DNA from: Marsupella aquatica
Taxonomy: Eukaryota; Marchantiophyta
Assembly (NCBI GenBank): GCA_973895155.1
Contig: OZ316897.1
Location: 22,196,001-22,260,000, forward strand
DNA length: 64,000 nucleotides
Direction: 5' to 3'
Position numbers and translations under genes: made by a program
Shown: piece by piece, positions 21,261 through 32,590 of the stretch
Position numbering within the stretch: position 1 is the stretch's first letter
Layout of the letters: every line of letters begins with the position of its first letter
Notes under the pieces: model-generated
What the model was told of the DNA's origin: nothing
The model's input: the letters and a program-made list of their open reading frames with translations, nothing else
The model's database searches: none

Positions 21261-21460
21261 GATATAAGTCCGATTGTCGATATCCGATACTTTTATCATG
21301 GCATGTTACGATGCCGACAGAATCGGATGTATGGTTTTTTCATATTTTGTTTTACAAAGACGTCCGATGTGGAGAGAATCGGAAAAAAGGAGGTAAAATG
21401 TACTAGTGATTTCTTGGATTTCCAATTTGATTCTTACACATGCATCGTGGAGAAATTATG

Positions 21461-21700
21461 TAGTTTTGAAATTTAAGCGATAAATCTATCTGATGTTGGT
21501 ATTGCAAAAAGCGTTTCCTTCATATGGAAAGTTGTAATTTTGAAATTGCAGCGATAAATTTATCTGATGTTGGTATTGCAAAAAGTGTTTTCTTAATATG
21601 GATAGTTGCAATTTTGAAATTTAACCGATGAACCAAAGGATCTTAGTATGGTCAGCAAGTATTTTTGGCATCCGGAGTTGTCGCGATAATTTTATCGGAC
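21461..21700. repeat. 74-bp tandem duplication with GCGATAAATTTATC motifs
   Basis: Units with GCGATAAAT at 21477 and 21551 and a partial one at 21625, plus GCGATAATTTTATCGG at 21683. A related palindrome TCCGATACGGGTATCGGA is at 21905-21922. Confidence 0.75.
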
Positions 21701-22381
21701 TGCGCATTGTTGTTGAGACAACGACATGTTGACTATGCATGTATGTGGTTACTATGGTCGATTGCAGAGGTAACTGCACTTAAGGTAAGTTTGACAAACT
21801 GTGCGGTAATTTCTTATCGACTGTGATGTAAAATAGTTACGGTAAATAACCAAAAATTGGGAAAATTGAGATTCGGTCGGAACTTTCATGGTTGAAATTC
21901 GGAGTCCGATACGGGTATCGGACTTTGTTTGAAAAGTGGATATGGATTTCTAGATAAGACATTTCATATATCTTTGGAGAGCGTGAATATGATCGAGGTT
22001 CTGGCGAACATTTTTTGGATCTAATTTTTCCTTGATAAATTGAATGTTTGTGACCATTAATTTCAGTCGTTCGGACGATTCTTGAATTTCCTGATTCAAT
22101 CCAAACTCCGATATAGATTACATTATTTCCCCAAAAACCTGTTTTTGATAAAAAAACCACCAATTTTGCGAGATTTGGCGGAAAATGAAAACACACTTCT
22201 CGTTTGCGGAAATAGTTCTCGTTCGGTCGGAAATCATGTTTCCAGAGATGATGAGGGAGAGGAGAATGGCCCAATAGATAGAGGGCAAAGAAAACACGCC
22301 AATGCGGCCAGTAGCCCAATTAGGATTTGGTCTGAATGGAAGCAATCAAGCAAGCTTCCAAGATTAGGCTAATTGTAGCTT
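21700..22381. other. No gene seen
   Basis: Mixed-composition DNA with the palindrome at 21905 and no supported coding frame. Weak open frames at 21837-22372 lack recognisable content. Confidence 0.5.
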
Positions 22382-22389
22382 ATTACACA

Positions 22390-22715
22390 CTTGGGGGGGT
22401 CACTTCCACGGAAGTGGCACATCACGTGCGACGAAGTATAGGCCCATTTAAATGGGTGTGGCAGAAGACTTCCAAAGTTTGGTGGAAGAACACATAGGGC
22501 ATGTTTTATGGACTGGTCAACTTTCAAGAACACATAGGCCTATTTAATTGCAAAAAATACTTTCTTTAAAGTTTTTAGGGGTTTTTTAATAAAAATGACA
22601 AAATTTAAAGAAAGAAAGGGCTTTGCAAACAAAAAAATTTCACTTATAAGTTAGGGGGGTCAAACCCTAAAACATCGCACGCGATGTATGGCCCTCCATA
22701 TAGTGACCCCCCGAG
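22390..22715. mobile_element. hAT-type MITE, 326 bp
   Basis: Terminal inverted repeats CTTGGGGGGGTCACT / CTCGGGGGGTCACT (one indel, one change) flanked by the 8-bp duplication ATTACACA (22382-22389 and 22716-22723). The 8-bp size indicates the hAT superfamily. No coding capacity. Confidence 0.75.
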
Positions 22716-22723
22716 ATTACACA

Positions 22724-24990
22724 TTTTGTAGGACTCGACAAGAGTTTGACGATGGGCCGCAAAAGCCCTATTTTGTACACATTTTGACAGGCCAATCTGG
22801 TCTCTGATCTTATGAATCCAATTTTCCCATTCGGTGTTTCCCACATCAATTTCTGTGGATTTCAGTGTGCTGCTATGGATCTTATGAATGTGTCAAACCT
22901 TTTTGGTTGGAATGTGCTTTCGAGTTCCAATGTCCTGAATGCATTTGCCATCTCCCGCTACTCGCAGCAATGTGCATTAGCCAGTTATGTCGACTACACA
23001 AAATCTGATTCACCAGTTTTGTCGACAATGCTGGACCCAATTTGCCACTTACCACGTTCAGGAAAATATTCATTCGCCAGTGGGTTAACCACATCGGGAA
23101 CCTGGTTTTCCAGTTAAAACTATTGCCCGCCGCACCCAGTAGCCACCTCCCCTACCTGAACACTTATGACACTCGCCAGTCTGGCAAAAATTCAAAAACC
23201 TTAAAAAATACACTGACCCCGACCCCAACTGAAGTGATTTGGTAAACTATAGAACAAAACTACACCTGATGTTGTAAGTTGATGCCAAAAATTGTCTAGC
23301 TCTTCCATTTAGAAGAACATCCTGGACAGCTCATTACTAGGGGTCCTAGTAGGTAACAAGACTGTCATAGGGCCCATCACCTCCAACAGTCCTACCAGCA
23401 ACTAAATGTAAATAATTGGGCTGCTTTGCCTTTGGGACCCTGTCTCCAAGTCTGGCATTTTTGTTTGTTTGCATTGTAATATATAAATAATGAATCACTT
23501 GTTGTGTGAAATGGCACTCAATTATTAAAGTTATTTTAGTTTCTCTAATTCAAAACACCTATCTGGTCAACCAAGAGTAAATTAATAATCACTTGACACT
23601 ACAGTTAATTAGAGGAAGAAAAAGAACTGTGACCCATCAACAAAAAAACTTTTTCTTGCCCTCACATACCGAACTTTCCCTTTCCCAACTCTTTTTAAAA
23701 ACCTCCCACCCCCACACATTGCCCCGGCAACTCTTCCCCAGAAAAAAAGGCTAAAGAATGGGGAAATTGAAGCCCAAACTGACCCAAACATTTGAGGCAT
23801 GCCCTGGATAGAACTATGCAACCTGGATGGGCCACCCAAATTCGTGTTGCCTTTTCAATCAGTATGTTACCTTTGTATTATAATCTATGATTGGGACGTT
23901 TTTTTGTCAAAAGTGACCTTGTCCGTCTGGATTGCAAGGTTAGCAGGAGTGATGCATCCCAGGATTGGGATAAAATGTGTAGCCAAGAAAGAATGGAAAA
24001 AATTGGAGAGGCTTGGGAAAGCCTTTTAAAAATGGAAAGAGACAAGAGAAAAAGAAAGAAGGTAAGCCGTGATGAACTTAGCCACTGAATCATGCAACCC
24101 CCATGGACAGTGACACCTTTGCCTTTCCAAAAATGTTTCAACATCAAACATAGACGGGCATTTAAGAAGCTCTTTGGAACCATCTTTCAATGAGTCAGTC
24201 TAATGTAGCTAGTTTTCCCTGGTAGTTTTCATGAAGAATTGTCAGAATTATACAGTTATAAAGTAAGATGAGTCATTCAGTCACTTCATTTCACTTACCT
24301 CACCACCTACGTTTTTGAGCATATAGCTACAACAATGAGATAACTGTTAATTTGTTCAAAAGGAGAAGAGAGAACAGTGTCATGCACTTTCTCTTGGGTC
24401 TAGAATTATTAACCATAGTTAGTCTAATTAACCAAAGTCAAGTACTTGGTAATTAAAAGGTTAGATGTGCAACTAGTTACTAACTATGTTCATTAGCATG
24501 ACTTAGTTAGTGATTGAATGGGTCTTAGGCTCATTGTCACAAAACCATCTAAGAGATGGGAGAGTTTAGTATGTCAGTGGAGATGTGGTATAGCAAATGG
24601 GCTTAAAGTCCGGCTTAAAGTTTGATAATCTATCTTGTGTGTTCCTGTGGAGATATATAGTCTCTGGAAAAGTGAATCACAATAGATCAATTTTTTAATG
24701 GGAAATCACCTTAATAGAAAGTTTTTAGGGTTTGTGTTCAGAATCTCATTGGCATTTAAGCCCTTGTAGTCTAATTTACCCTTGGTTAGGCGTTTTGCTT
24801 TCAATCTACTATGGCCGAGACTATGGCTAAATTTTCTGAGGCATCATAAAAAGTAGACATGTACAATGTGCATCAAAAGAACATGGAGATACTGTTGAGG
24901 TTTTTTGTGAACACTTGATCTGGAGACTTGGCATTAAATCAAAACCTATTTTTACCCCATACAGGCAGAACACAAACCAAGACAAAGTAT
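22724..24990. other. Gene-free DNA; diverged copy of germin-unit flank
   Basis: No supported gene. Stretches at about 23990-24350 resemble the flanking DNA of the germin units at 35640-35770, 47140-47260 and 57560-57680 (AGTCACTTCA, 'AGCATATAACTAC', 'CAGAATCATGCAA'). This suggests an old, diverged copy of the same repeat. Confidence 0.45.
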
Positions 24991-24993
24991 TTG

Positions 24994-25430
24994 AGAGAGT
25001 TAAAATTAGGGTCTTGGTTTGTGTTCTGGTATTAATAGCATTTTGACTTGATTTAACACCGAACATATTAGAGAGTTGCAAACTAAGAGTTACTTATAAA
25101 AAGTGAATGTGTGTCTTGGTTTGTGGTATGGTATAACATTAAGTGTTGATTTAATACCTACCATGTTTCAGAGCTGCAAAGAGTGAGAGATATGCTTAGG
25201 AGACCCCCTTCTGGAAAAAGTTTGCTTAATCAACCCCCTCAATACTTTTCCACAATCTGGACCGTTGATGGACCTTTCGATCTCAGATCTGGACTGCTGA
25301 TAGACCTCAGGGGGTTGATCAAGTAACAAATTTCATTTTGGGGGTTGATCAAGCAAATGCCTCTGCAAAGAGTTAAAATGAGTATGTGCCTTGGTTTGTG
25401 TTCTGGTACAAAGTTTGCTGACTGTTGAGT
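24994..25430. repeat. Three diverged ~90-bp repeats (CTTGGTTTGTGTTCTGGT)
   Basis: The core phrase occurs near 25013, 25110 and 25389. The third unit is split by the small inverted-repeat element at 25185-25362. Confidence 0.65.
25185..25362. mobile_element. Small TIR element, ~178 bp, Mutator-like duplication
   Basis: Flanked by an exact 11-bp repeat CTGCAAAGAGT (25174-25184 and 25363-25373). A 9-bp reading of it would suit Mutator-like elements. Ends are imperfect inverted repeats (GAGATATGCTT / GAGGCATTTGCTT), and the interior holds GGGGGTTGATCAAG in both orientations. Confidence 0.6.
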
Positions 25431-26199
25431 TAATGCCAATCGGGTGGTACCCAGTAGGAGGGGTTGGACTTGTGGGCGCATCATAGCTTAGATAGGAAAA
25501 GGATGACTCTCAATGCACAGAACAAATTGGATGAAATTTCACCCGCAAAGTGGCAGGTTAGGGGCAAGTAGGGTCCCCCTAAAAGGGCATGACAAACAGG
25601 GTCTAAAGTGGAGCTACAGCCAAGGACATTGATTACATACTTTTATGGTCAGACAAAACTCTTACATGTTTCCTATAGGTGCCCAGTAAGATCATTCGTC
25701 CAAATTACTCACAGCCATAAGACCTTGATTATGGTTGATTTTGGCAGAGCCTGGTAAGGATCAAATGTCCAAATTAATCACAGCCATAAGACCTTGATGT
25801 ACAATTATGGGGTACTTTGACCCACCCTAATGGAAAGTAGGGTGCAACCTACACAAGGATCTCCTAATATTCTGTAAGTTCAGATTGAGTGGTGTGTTTG
25901 GCTCCATATATAGGGAAGTTAGGTTGAAACCTACAGATGGAACTTTGAATGTTCTGTTCAGATTAAGTGGGTACTTACTACCATCTTTCTTGCCCCAAAC
26001 ACAATGCACGGTCTTGTATTCAAATAGTGGGCCATGGGGTGCTCTATTTGAATAGGGCACCTAGGGCATTGTTGGGGATCTAATAGGACAGCATGACAAC
26101 AAAGGAACCAACATATAACCGACAAAGAGAGTATGTGGTTCACCCCGTCAAGGCTACGTCCATGCCAGTGAAAGAAGAATCAATCTGAACGTAACAATA
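25431..26199. other. No gene; two short tandem duplications
   Basis: ACAGCCATAAGACCTTGAT repeats at 25711 and 25780 (69-bp unit). GTTAGGTTGAAACCTACA-like units occur near 25845 and 25918. No coding frame supported. Confidence 0.5.
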
Positions 26200-26650
26200 G
26201 GGCGTCTCAAAGCTTGGCCTTAACAAGATAAGGCCCTCCCCAAACTCAATTAAGTATTATGGAATGTCCCATAAAAGTTATGGGAGCCAATCTTTGGCTA
26301 CCATAAGGAAAGCCCGCGGATTCAACACTTAACCCGTAACGTTCCCGCAACTTTAGGCAGAAATCCGGAAATCTGGAAGTCCAGACCCCTCCAGACTTGA
26401 TGCGGGGGAGTCGCAAGGCACATGGGATTTGCTCCTGATGTGGTGATTGCTGCTGCATTTGAGGCAGCACTGATCAAGAATTGAGGAAACAATATTAATA
26501 TATGCTATGAGACAGGTGAGGCCTTAATTTCTGCCTTATGGGGCGGGTCAATGTTACCTCCCCCAGTTTTTAAGAGTCTATAACTGGGTCCCATAACTCT
26601 ATATACCACAAATCTGTAACTTTCTCTAATGACCGAGCTTTGAGACGCCC
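26200..26650. mobile_element. TIR element, 451 bp, TA duplication
   Basis: 18-bp terminal inverted repeats GGGCGTCTCAAAGCTYGG (one mismatch) flanked by TA on both sides (26198-26199, 26651-26652), as in Tc1/mariner-type MITEs. No transposase. Confidence 0.65.
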
Positions 26651-26652
26651 TA

Positions 26653-27060
26653 ATATATCCACCATAACCTAGCTCCACAAACTCCCCCGTAAACTCCACT
26701 ATGACCTGATCTCTCTCACCCTCTAGCCTCTCCACACATAGGACTGAACTCTCAAATGTGAGCACACATTTGGGTATACCCCATCCCATGGTCTATGGGA
26801 GCCTGGAACTCAAATGAGAGCTATCCTAGTAAGTCTGCTAATGCATGACTAGTACTACGGAAGTAAATAGGTTATACTAGAGGCATAACCTAGTAACAAT
26901 CATGTTTTTTCATTTTTTATACTTTTAGAGCGTTGTGTTCACATATTGACTTTATATCATATGACTCATGAATTTATTCCTATTTGTGCTCAATGTAGAA
27001 AAGTTTAGGGTCATTCCTGAACACGATGTCCAAGTCAAATACAATGCCCAAGCGCTCTGT
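26653..27060. other. No gene seen
   Basis: Unremarkable intergenic DNA. Confidence 0.5.
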
Positions 27061-27290
27061 GTGTTTGAATAAAAAACACTTTTACGGTGTGGAGACTCTA
27101 AAAATTCCATTTCCAAACATTGTGTTTGAATAAAAAATACTTTTTGGTGTGGTGAATCTAAAAATCCCATTTCTAAACATTATGTCTGAATAAAAAATAC
27201 TTTTTCATGTGGAGACTCTAAAAATTCCATTTCAATCAAGTGTTTTTGAAATATAAATACTTTTTCATGTGGAGACTGTAAAAATAAAAA
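27061..27290. repeat. Tandem repeat, 4 x 60-61 bp
   Basis: Units start at 27061, 27122, 27182 and 27242 with GTGTTTGAATAAAAAATACTT. Divergence increases in the last unit. Confidence 0.85.
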
Positions 27291-28056
27291 TATGTCCTGG
27301 CCCAGTTTGGCCTTGATGGGCAAATGAGGGGTGTCATCCGTCACACCCGGTCGTCCTGACCACCTGGTCCTGACCCCACCCCAACCCCGTCCGGTCTGGA
27401 CCTGACCCGAGCCCGTCCCATCCCTACCTCGCCCCACCCTGACCCGTCCCATCCCTACCTCGCCCCACCCAGACCCAGCCCCCGACCCCGAACCCAAACT
27501 CTAATCCCTGGCCCGGCCAGGGCCAGGAAAGGGAGAATTCGGGACCTGGCCGGGCCAAAGGGAGAATTCGGGACGGGTGGGGAATAAGGAGGAATAAGTG
27601 TCATTTGGCCCCTTTTGGAGCAGTAATGTGACGTGTTTACGTCTGAGGGGGACACGTAAACTCGCCCCTCACACGGGGCGTTCTGGGGAAGACGTAGGAT
27701 GATACCTTGTGTTCCGTCCAGGTTGCTCATGTAACCTCTCGGTGGGTAATCACTCATGAAACGTGTACCATTGAGTCTCGTGTCAGGAAGATCGAACGGA
27801 TATGGAAGTTGATGGGCAAAGGCATGAAACAACAGACATTGAGTTTTCCTCGAAATTGCCCTCACCGTCCCGTTAACAAATTTGATTCATAGCGTTTTCA
27901 ACATTTTCAACTCAGCACAGACAGATTACGTTCGCACAGAATGACTTCCAAGGAGACCATGAGGTCAAGCCTGATGTACCTACCTGGAAAGATACGTAGT
28001 ATGAAGGTCAAATGGATTTCCCTTTGTTCCCCATGGGAAATCCAGTTTGTGAAGGG
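27291..28056. other. C-rich repeats, then gene-free DNA
   Basis: 27340-27500 is C-rich with repeated CCCATCCCTACCTCGCCCCACCC (two copies near 27417 and 27448). GGGAGAATTCGGGAC is duplicated near 27531 and 27560. Nothing is supported from 27600 to the start of the duplicated block. Confidence 0.5.
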
Positions 28057-30131
28057 GTGTTGCGCCAGCCTTCTGATCGGCCACTTCGGGATCTGATTGG
28101 GTATCCAGATGCTTCGATACTTTCAAATTTCAGCTACTCCGCAACTCATTCAGCTCGTAACTATCAGCGTTGGGCCTTTTCTTTGTATCTTTAGTCCTCT
28201 CATTTCCTCTACAATTTTTAGTGTCGTCATTCAAATCGACGAGCTTCATTACGTACTCCAGCTACTCAGTGTACTCTACGAATTACTCTTAAAACATTCC
28301 CTCAGTTCCCCATGGGAGTTGTCAGGTCACAGCTTGACAGTCAAGTAATCGCATGCATCTTTAGTAGCCACCTTTGCATTCGGATTGATCGTTTGCTATT
28401 TTCTCTTTTCTTTGGCCCAAAGGCACGAGGTGCGACATACCCCTCGGGAACAATACCCTGACTTGTCTTTCAATCCCTGGTCCATGCGTTACTTTTGTGC
28501 TCGGACGGCGTTCATTTGTACCAACACACTTCAGGAGGCGGTATGATAGCGGCGCAGGAATTGCTTGAACCAAAAAGCTGAATCCTTAGCGTATCGCTTC
28601 AAACTGTCACTGTGGTCAACATATATAGTTGAGACCAAAGAGATGCGTGTAGCCAGATATCCACTCATAACAGTCTACTACTCAATACTGCCCAGGCAAA
28701 TTAGCCCCTTACATCTGCCCCTTCCCTGAACCCAAACAAACACCGGATATCAAAAGAGATTTAGCAGAGGAAGATTTCACATGGACTCCGAATATCGAAG
28801 GAAGCTCGCTTACGATACAACTCAAGCAAACCTTCTCCAGCTCGTGTCACACAACTAGTGACAATAACCTCACGAGTTGGGAGGAAACACTTTGCATTGC
28901 TTACTGTTAACTTAAACACTCGCTTGCCAGACACTTCACCTGGGTCCATTTCCTTACTCTGACACATCTCCAAAAATTTCTATTACTCTGCCTAAACTCA
29001 GTCCGTAAGTATAGACTGCAACATTCATGAACTCCTTTAATCCTTGATTAACATGTGTCGATTGAGTTCAAAGATCCGATTCTTTGATTTTAAAACCTGA
29101 CACCAGACGATTTCTCATACTTGAGGCCGTCTCATCTTTTTACTCTTTTGCTTCAGGTCTTCGAGACGTACTCGGGGTCAGTTAATAGATTCTAGTTCTT
29201 TGTGCCCCTTCTCTCTGCACCTACTCGTGACATAAGAACCCCATATATATAATGCCGGTTCAAGCAATTGATCCATGCCCAATCAATGTGAACTCTAGCA
29301 ATCTGGCCCCTACACTACTGTTGGCGCAGGAAAGTTTAAGATGTAGAGTCAATAATGAGATGAAGACCCTTCAGTCCGGCCAAAGAATTGATTTGCCTTT
29401 CTAGGTCCCCGCAAACCTTTGACATCTTCAATGTTTAAACATCGGAGCTTTGGCAATTGGACAAAGAATTTAGTTTAGAAGTAAATGTGTACATTAATTG
29501 TTAGATTGTTTTATTGTGAAGAGTTTTCGAAGGCCTCTGGCAGGCTTCGCACCACACCAACTGAGTTCAAGATGGCCTAGTTACTATTCGAACTTTTGAA
29601 GTAAGTTTTCACAATACCAGAACTTCAAGCGACCAATGCAGACAGCCCCAGAAAGGTTCGGCCAGGAAGTGAAATTCGTAGCAAGATTCGACTTCAAGGT
29701 GAGCTCGGGGGTGAGCTCGACAAGTATCAGTCAGCAAGCTCATTCGCGTAGCCTCAGCTGTCAATTGAATTCAATTCGTAGAGTCAAATCTGATAGAATG
29801 TTCCAAATTGGATACATATATGGTATCATGTTCATGTACATATATCCGTCCAGCATTGTCAGCTGCGACTTCAATTCTATTCCCGATAAACGTAAAACTA
29901 AATCCGATAGAGGATTACCAAATTGGGCATCAATCTGTCATCATGTCCGTACGTGTAGTGCATTCAACAGCTTTCGATTGACATTAAGAATGAAGATAGA
30001 TCTGATAAGAAATGTCTGTCACTGCAATTCTGCAATGATGATGACCTACAAAGAAGAGTGCCCGGCCTCCTCACATCACGACTATAGACCGACCACTGGC
30101 ACAGCATTCGATTCTATGACACATTCTGCTC

Positions 30132-31133
30132 TCAAGCCAAACCGACCATCTTTAATGAGTCGGTCCACAAGTGATCCTCTTTTTCCTCGTCGTAAGCATG
30201 CTCTGCATACCCAGGATCGCTGATCGCACTCCCCTCCTTCACCGGCAGGCTAACCTGCACATCCTCCAAATACTTGCCTCCTTTCCCCTCCCACTCCTTC
30301 CCCACAGCCGCCCAAACGGTCGTCGCAGCCCCCTGCTCCGTGCTCTTCATAACAGCATTAATCTCGGGCGAGTTCAAGGCTTCCTTCAAGTCCTCTGCCA
30401 AATAGTTCATCAGCTGCGTCCGGATGCCCCCCGGGTGCAGGCTCGTCGCGTGGAGCCCCTGCTGCCCGAAATGCCGATCGATGTGATTGGCCATATAGAT
30501 GTTTGCCGTCTTGCCTTGCCCATATGCGAGCATGGGATTGTAGTCTCCTGTTTTGAAATTGTAGTCCTCGAAGCGGATGCCACTAAAGCGATGGCCGGAT
30601 GATGCGACTGTGACGACGCGCGAGTTGAACTCCGGCGTAGAAGAAGCGAGCAGACTGGGCTTGAGGAGGTTGAACAGCAGGAAGTGGCCGAGATGATTGG
30701 TGGCGAATTGAGTTTCGAATCCGTCCACAGTTGTGGTCCCTGGGGCGGGGATGGCCATCACGCCTGCGTTGCACACGAGGACGTTGATCGGTTTCTCGGC
30801 GGTCTTGGAGAGGAACTCCGCTGCTGCAGCTCGAACGCTCTCCAGGGAGGAGAGGTCCATGGACAGGAGCTCGACGCGGCCGGGCTCGAGTAAGTCCGCT
30901 AGTGCCGTCTTGCCCTTCTCAATGTCTCGTACCCCGCAGTACACCGTCGCTCCTGTGGTCGCGATGGCACGAGCAGTCTCGACTCCAATTCCTGACGAGC
31001 ATCCGGTTATTAGGAAGGTTTTGTTCTTTAATTTGCCTTCCAACCCCTCGTCCTGAATGATTTGCAGAGCGGTAGGACGGGCGTCGCCTGCTCCGTGAGG
31101 ATTCACATGGACTGCTGCGTATTTGGATGCCAT
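30132..31133 (-). CDS. Short-chain dehydrogenase/reductase, copy 1 (333 aa, intronless)
   Basis: ATG at 31133 (MASKYAAVHVNPHGAGDARP) is preferred. The open frame extends 78 codons further upstream, but that part lies in a different frame in copy 2. Classical Rossmann SDR: TGCSSGIG cofactor loop at residues 43-50, CNAG at 121-124, Asn 146, Ser about 179, and YGQGK with catalytic Tyr204 and Lys208, then HPGG at 233-236. It would oxidise or reduce an alcohol/carbonyl with NAD(P)(H); the substrate cannot be told. No transit peptide or membrane segment is seen. The N-terminal GDARPTALQII block and the C-terminal GKGGKYLED...DEEKE..LW..SLK pattern are what I know from filamentous-fungal SDRs, so transfer from a fungus is suspected. 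The lack of introns and higher GC than the flanks agree. Confidence 0.9.
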   Translation of the reverse strand: MASKYAAVHVNPHGAGDARPTALQIIQDEGLEGKLKNKTFLITGCSSGIGVETARAIATTGATVYCGVRDIEKGKTALADLLEPGRVELLSMDLSSLESVRAAAAEFLSKTAEKPINVLVCNAGVMAIPAPGTTTVDGFETQFATNHLGHFLLFNLLKPSLLASSTPEFNSRVVTVASSGHRFSGIRFEDYNFKTGDYNPMLAYGQGKTANIYMANHIDRHFGQQGLHATSLHPGGIRTQLMNYLAEDLKEALNSPEINAVMKSTEQGAATTVWAAVGKEWEGKGGKYLEDVQVSLPVKEGSAISDPGYAEHAYDEEKEDHLWTDSLKMVGLA

Positions 31134-31268
31134 TGTCGGAGAACGAACCCGAAGCGTAGCTAGGAGCGCGTGGAGTGGGCGAAGTTTACGGTATGCTTGC
31201 TCCGTGTTTGGCGCTGTGATGGTATTCTGAGTGTGGACTTGTGGAGATTGCAGAAAGATCCAAGGAAT

Positions 31269-31275
31269 GTTTATA
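31269..31275 (-). promoter_or_regulatory. Possible TATA box of SDR1
   Basis: Minus-strand AGTATAAACATT about 140 bp upstream of the ATG. The same sequence precedes copy 2 near 54036-54042. Confidence 0.4.
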
Positions 31276-31519
31276 CTGTCTCGATCTGCCAACTCTTGTT
31301 TAGAGGTTTGGTGTGGAGGAAGGTTCGTTTGAGACTTCGAAAAAAATAAAACGAAGAAATGGACCACGACGTTTCGCCATCATTGTGTCCGGGCAGGGTA
31401 GGAATTCGTACTTTCTGTTCTTTCCATGCGTAAGATTTCGGTGTTCGTGTCTTCCTTAGAGGTCTACTGCAATTTGGGTGTATGTAGGACGGATTTTCAT
31501 CGGAAGTTTCTGAAACAAA

Positions 31520-32055
31520 AGAGTTTTCCGTAAAAGCAGCCCATGGAAAGACGCGCCATTCACCCTGTAATTCTAAAAGGCTAGTTACCGTGAAAGTAGA
31601 GCATGAACAGACTTTTTTGTCAAAACTCAAGGTGAAGTCCTACAGCTAATGATTTCTAGGGCAAGTCTCGACTCTCGTGAGCATTTGTGACATTGCACTC
31701 TTGCTTTGCTTTATGGTGGTTCACTACTGTAGCTCTTCCAAATATTCTTCGTGTTATTCTTCTTGTTGCTCTGCCAAATGTAAGATCTAATTGATGTTGC
31801 ATGCTCGTTGCGCCTGCTTCACTGCTCGCTGCTGGTAGTTCCGCCCCTGCTCGCTGCTGCTAGTTGCTGCCCACATGAAGATTACAGGGTGACTTAGACA
31901 TTGCCACCCCCGAAGATCACTTTCCCGTTTTCGCCCTGGATTTTACTCTGGTGTATTTGAGTACCGCTGCCAAACGCTAACTCACCCTGTGTAAATCATA
32001 AACCTGCTTTCACCCTGTGAACTCACCCCTTAAGTGTGCTTTTACAGAAAACTCT
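31520..32055. mobile_element. 536-bp TIR element present only in copy 1
   Basis: Terminal inverted repeats AGAGTTTTCYGTAAAAGCA (one mismatch). Copy 2 (54285-54300) lacks it and shows the uninterrupted site ACAAAAGTTCAAAAACC. The duplication is AAA (3 bp), though AAAAG is also possible because the repeat begins AG. No coding frame. Superfamily not assigned. Confidence 0.7.
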
Positions 32056-32590
32056 AAAAGCTCAAAAACCTTAATTTATCCAGAATCACATTTCACGGAA
32101 ATATCGTCCGCTAGATTACCTTTGGGCACTTCAAGGCAAAGAAGCTTCAGCTAGATTACCCTCGAGCAAGGACTCCTTGAACGCACCGTTGATTTGCACA
32201 CCAAGACACCCCGGCCCACAGAAACTACAGCAGATCAAGCGAGCTGCTACCTGGCCACTTCGGGTATCGAGGTGATTACGTATGCAACAGACTGCAGACT
32301 TATACTGTAATGATAGGTCTCAGCCTACCGTCGTTGCAGCTAGGGAAGAGCCACCCGGTGGTCATCCGGTTCTCTATCTAAGCTTTTCTAAAGTATCAAG
32401 TCCGATACAAAACAATTCTTCAAGATTTTGTTTTCGGTGTCGATTTCTTCAAGCTCTGCTCCGTCCTGGTCTCTTGCTTTCAGGACTTCTTGGATGACGG
32501 AAAACACTCCTTAGACCGTCGAACCGACCAGCAAACTTAACCGTAAAGCTCGCTTATCGCTCTGTTTTGGCATTCGCCAACTCCTGCACC

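Larger units (their letters stand above)
19409..21408. mobile_element. Non-autonomous CACTA (En/Spm-type) element, 2,000 bp
   Basis: Ends CACTAGTACAT...ATGTACTAGTG, flanked by the 3-bp duplication ATT (19406-19408 and 21409-21411), as for the CACTA superfamily. Inside are mirror-image subterminal 24-bp arrays and further TCCGAT motifs. No transposase-like frame was found in 19920-21110, so it would depend on enzymes from an intact relative. It lies just upstream of the Ser-rich gene's TATA box. Confidence 0.85.

Noticed and set aside
29636-30223. 195-codon plus-strand ORF and its twin at 52403-52990
   Set aside because: Overlaps the SDR 3' end antisense. Low-complexity composition, preserved only because the block is a recent duplicate.
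31134-31367. N-terminal extension of the SDR (and 53901-54149)
   Set aside because: The two copies read the extension in different frames because of a one-base indel, while the MASKY start is common.
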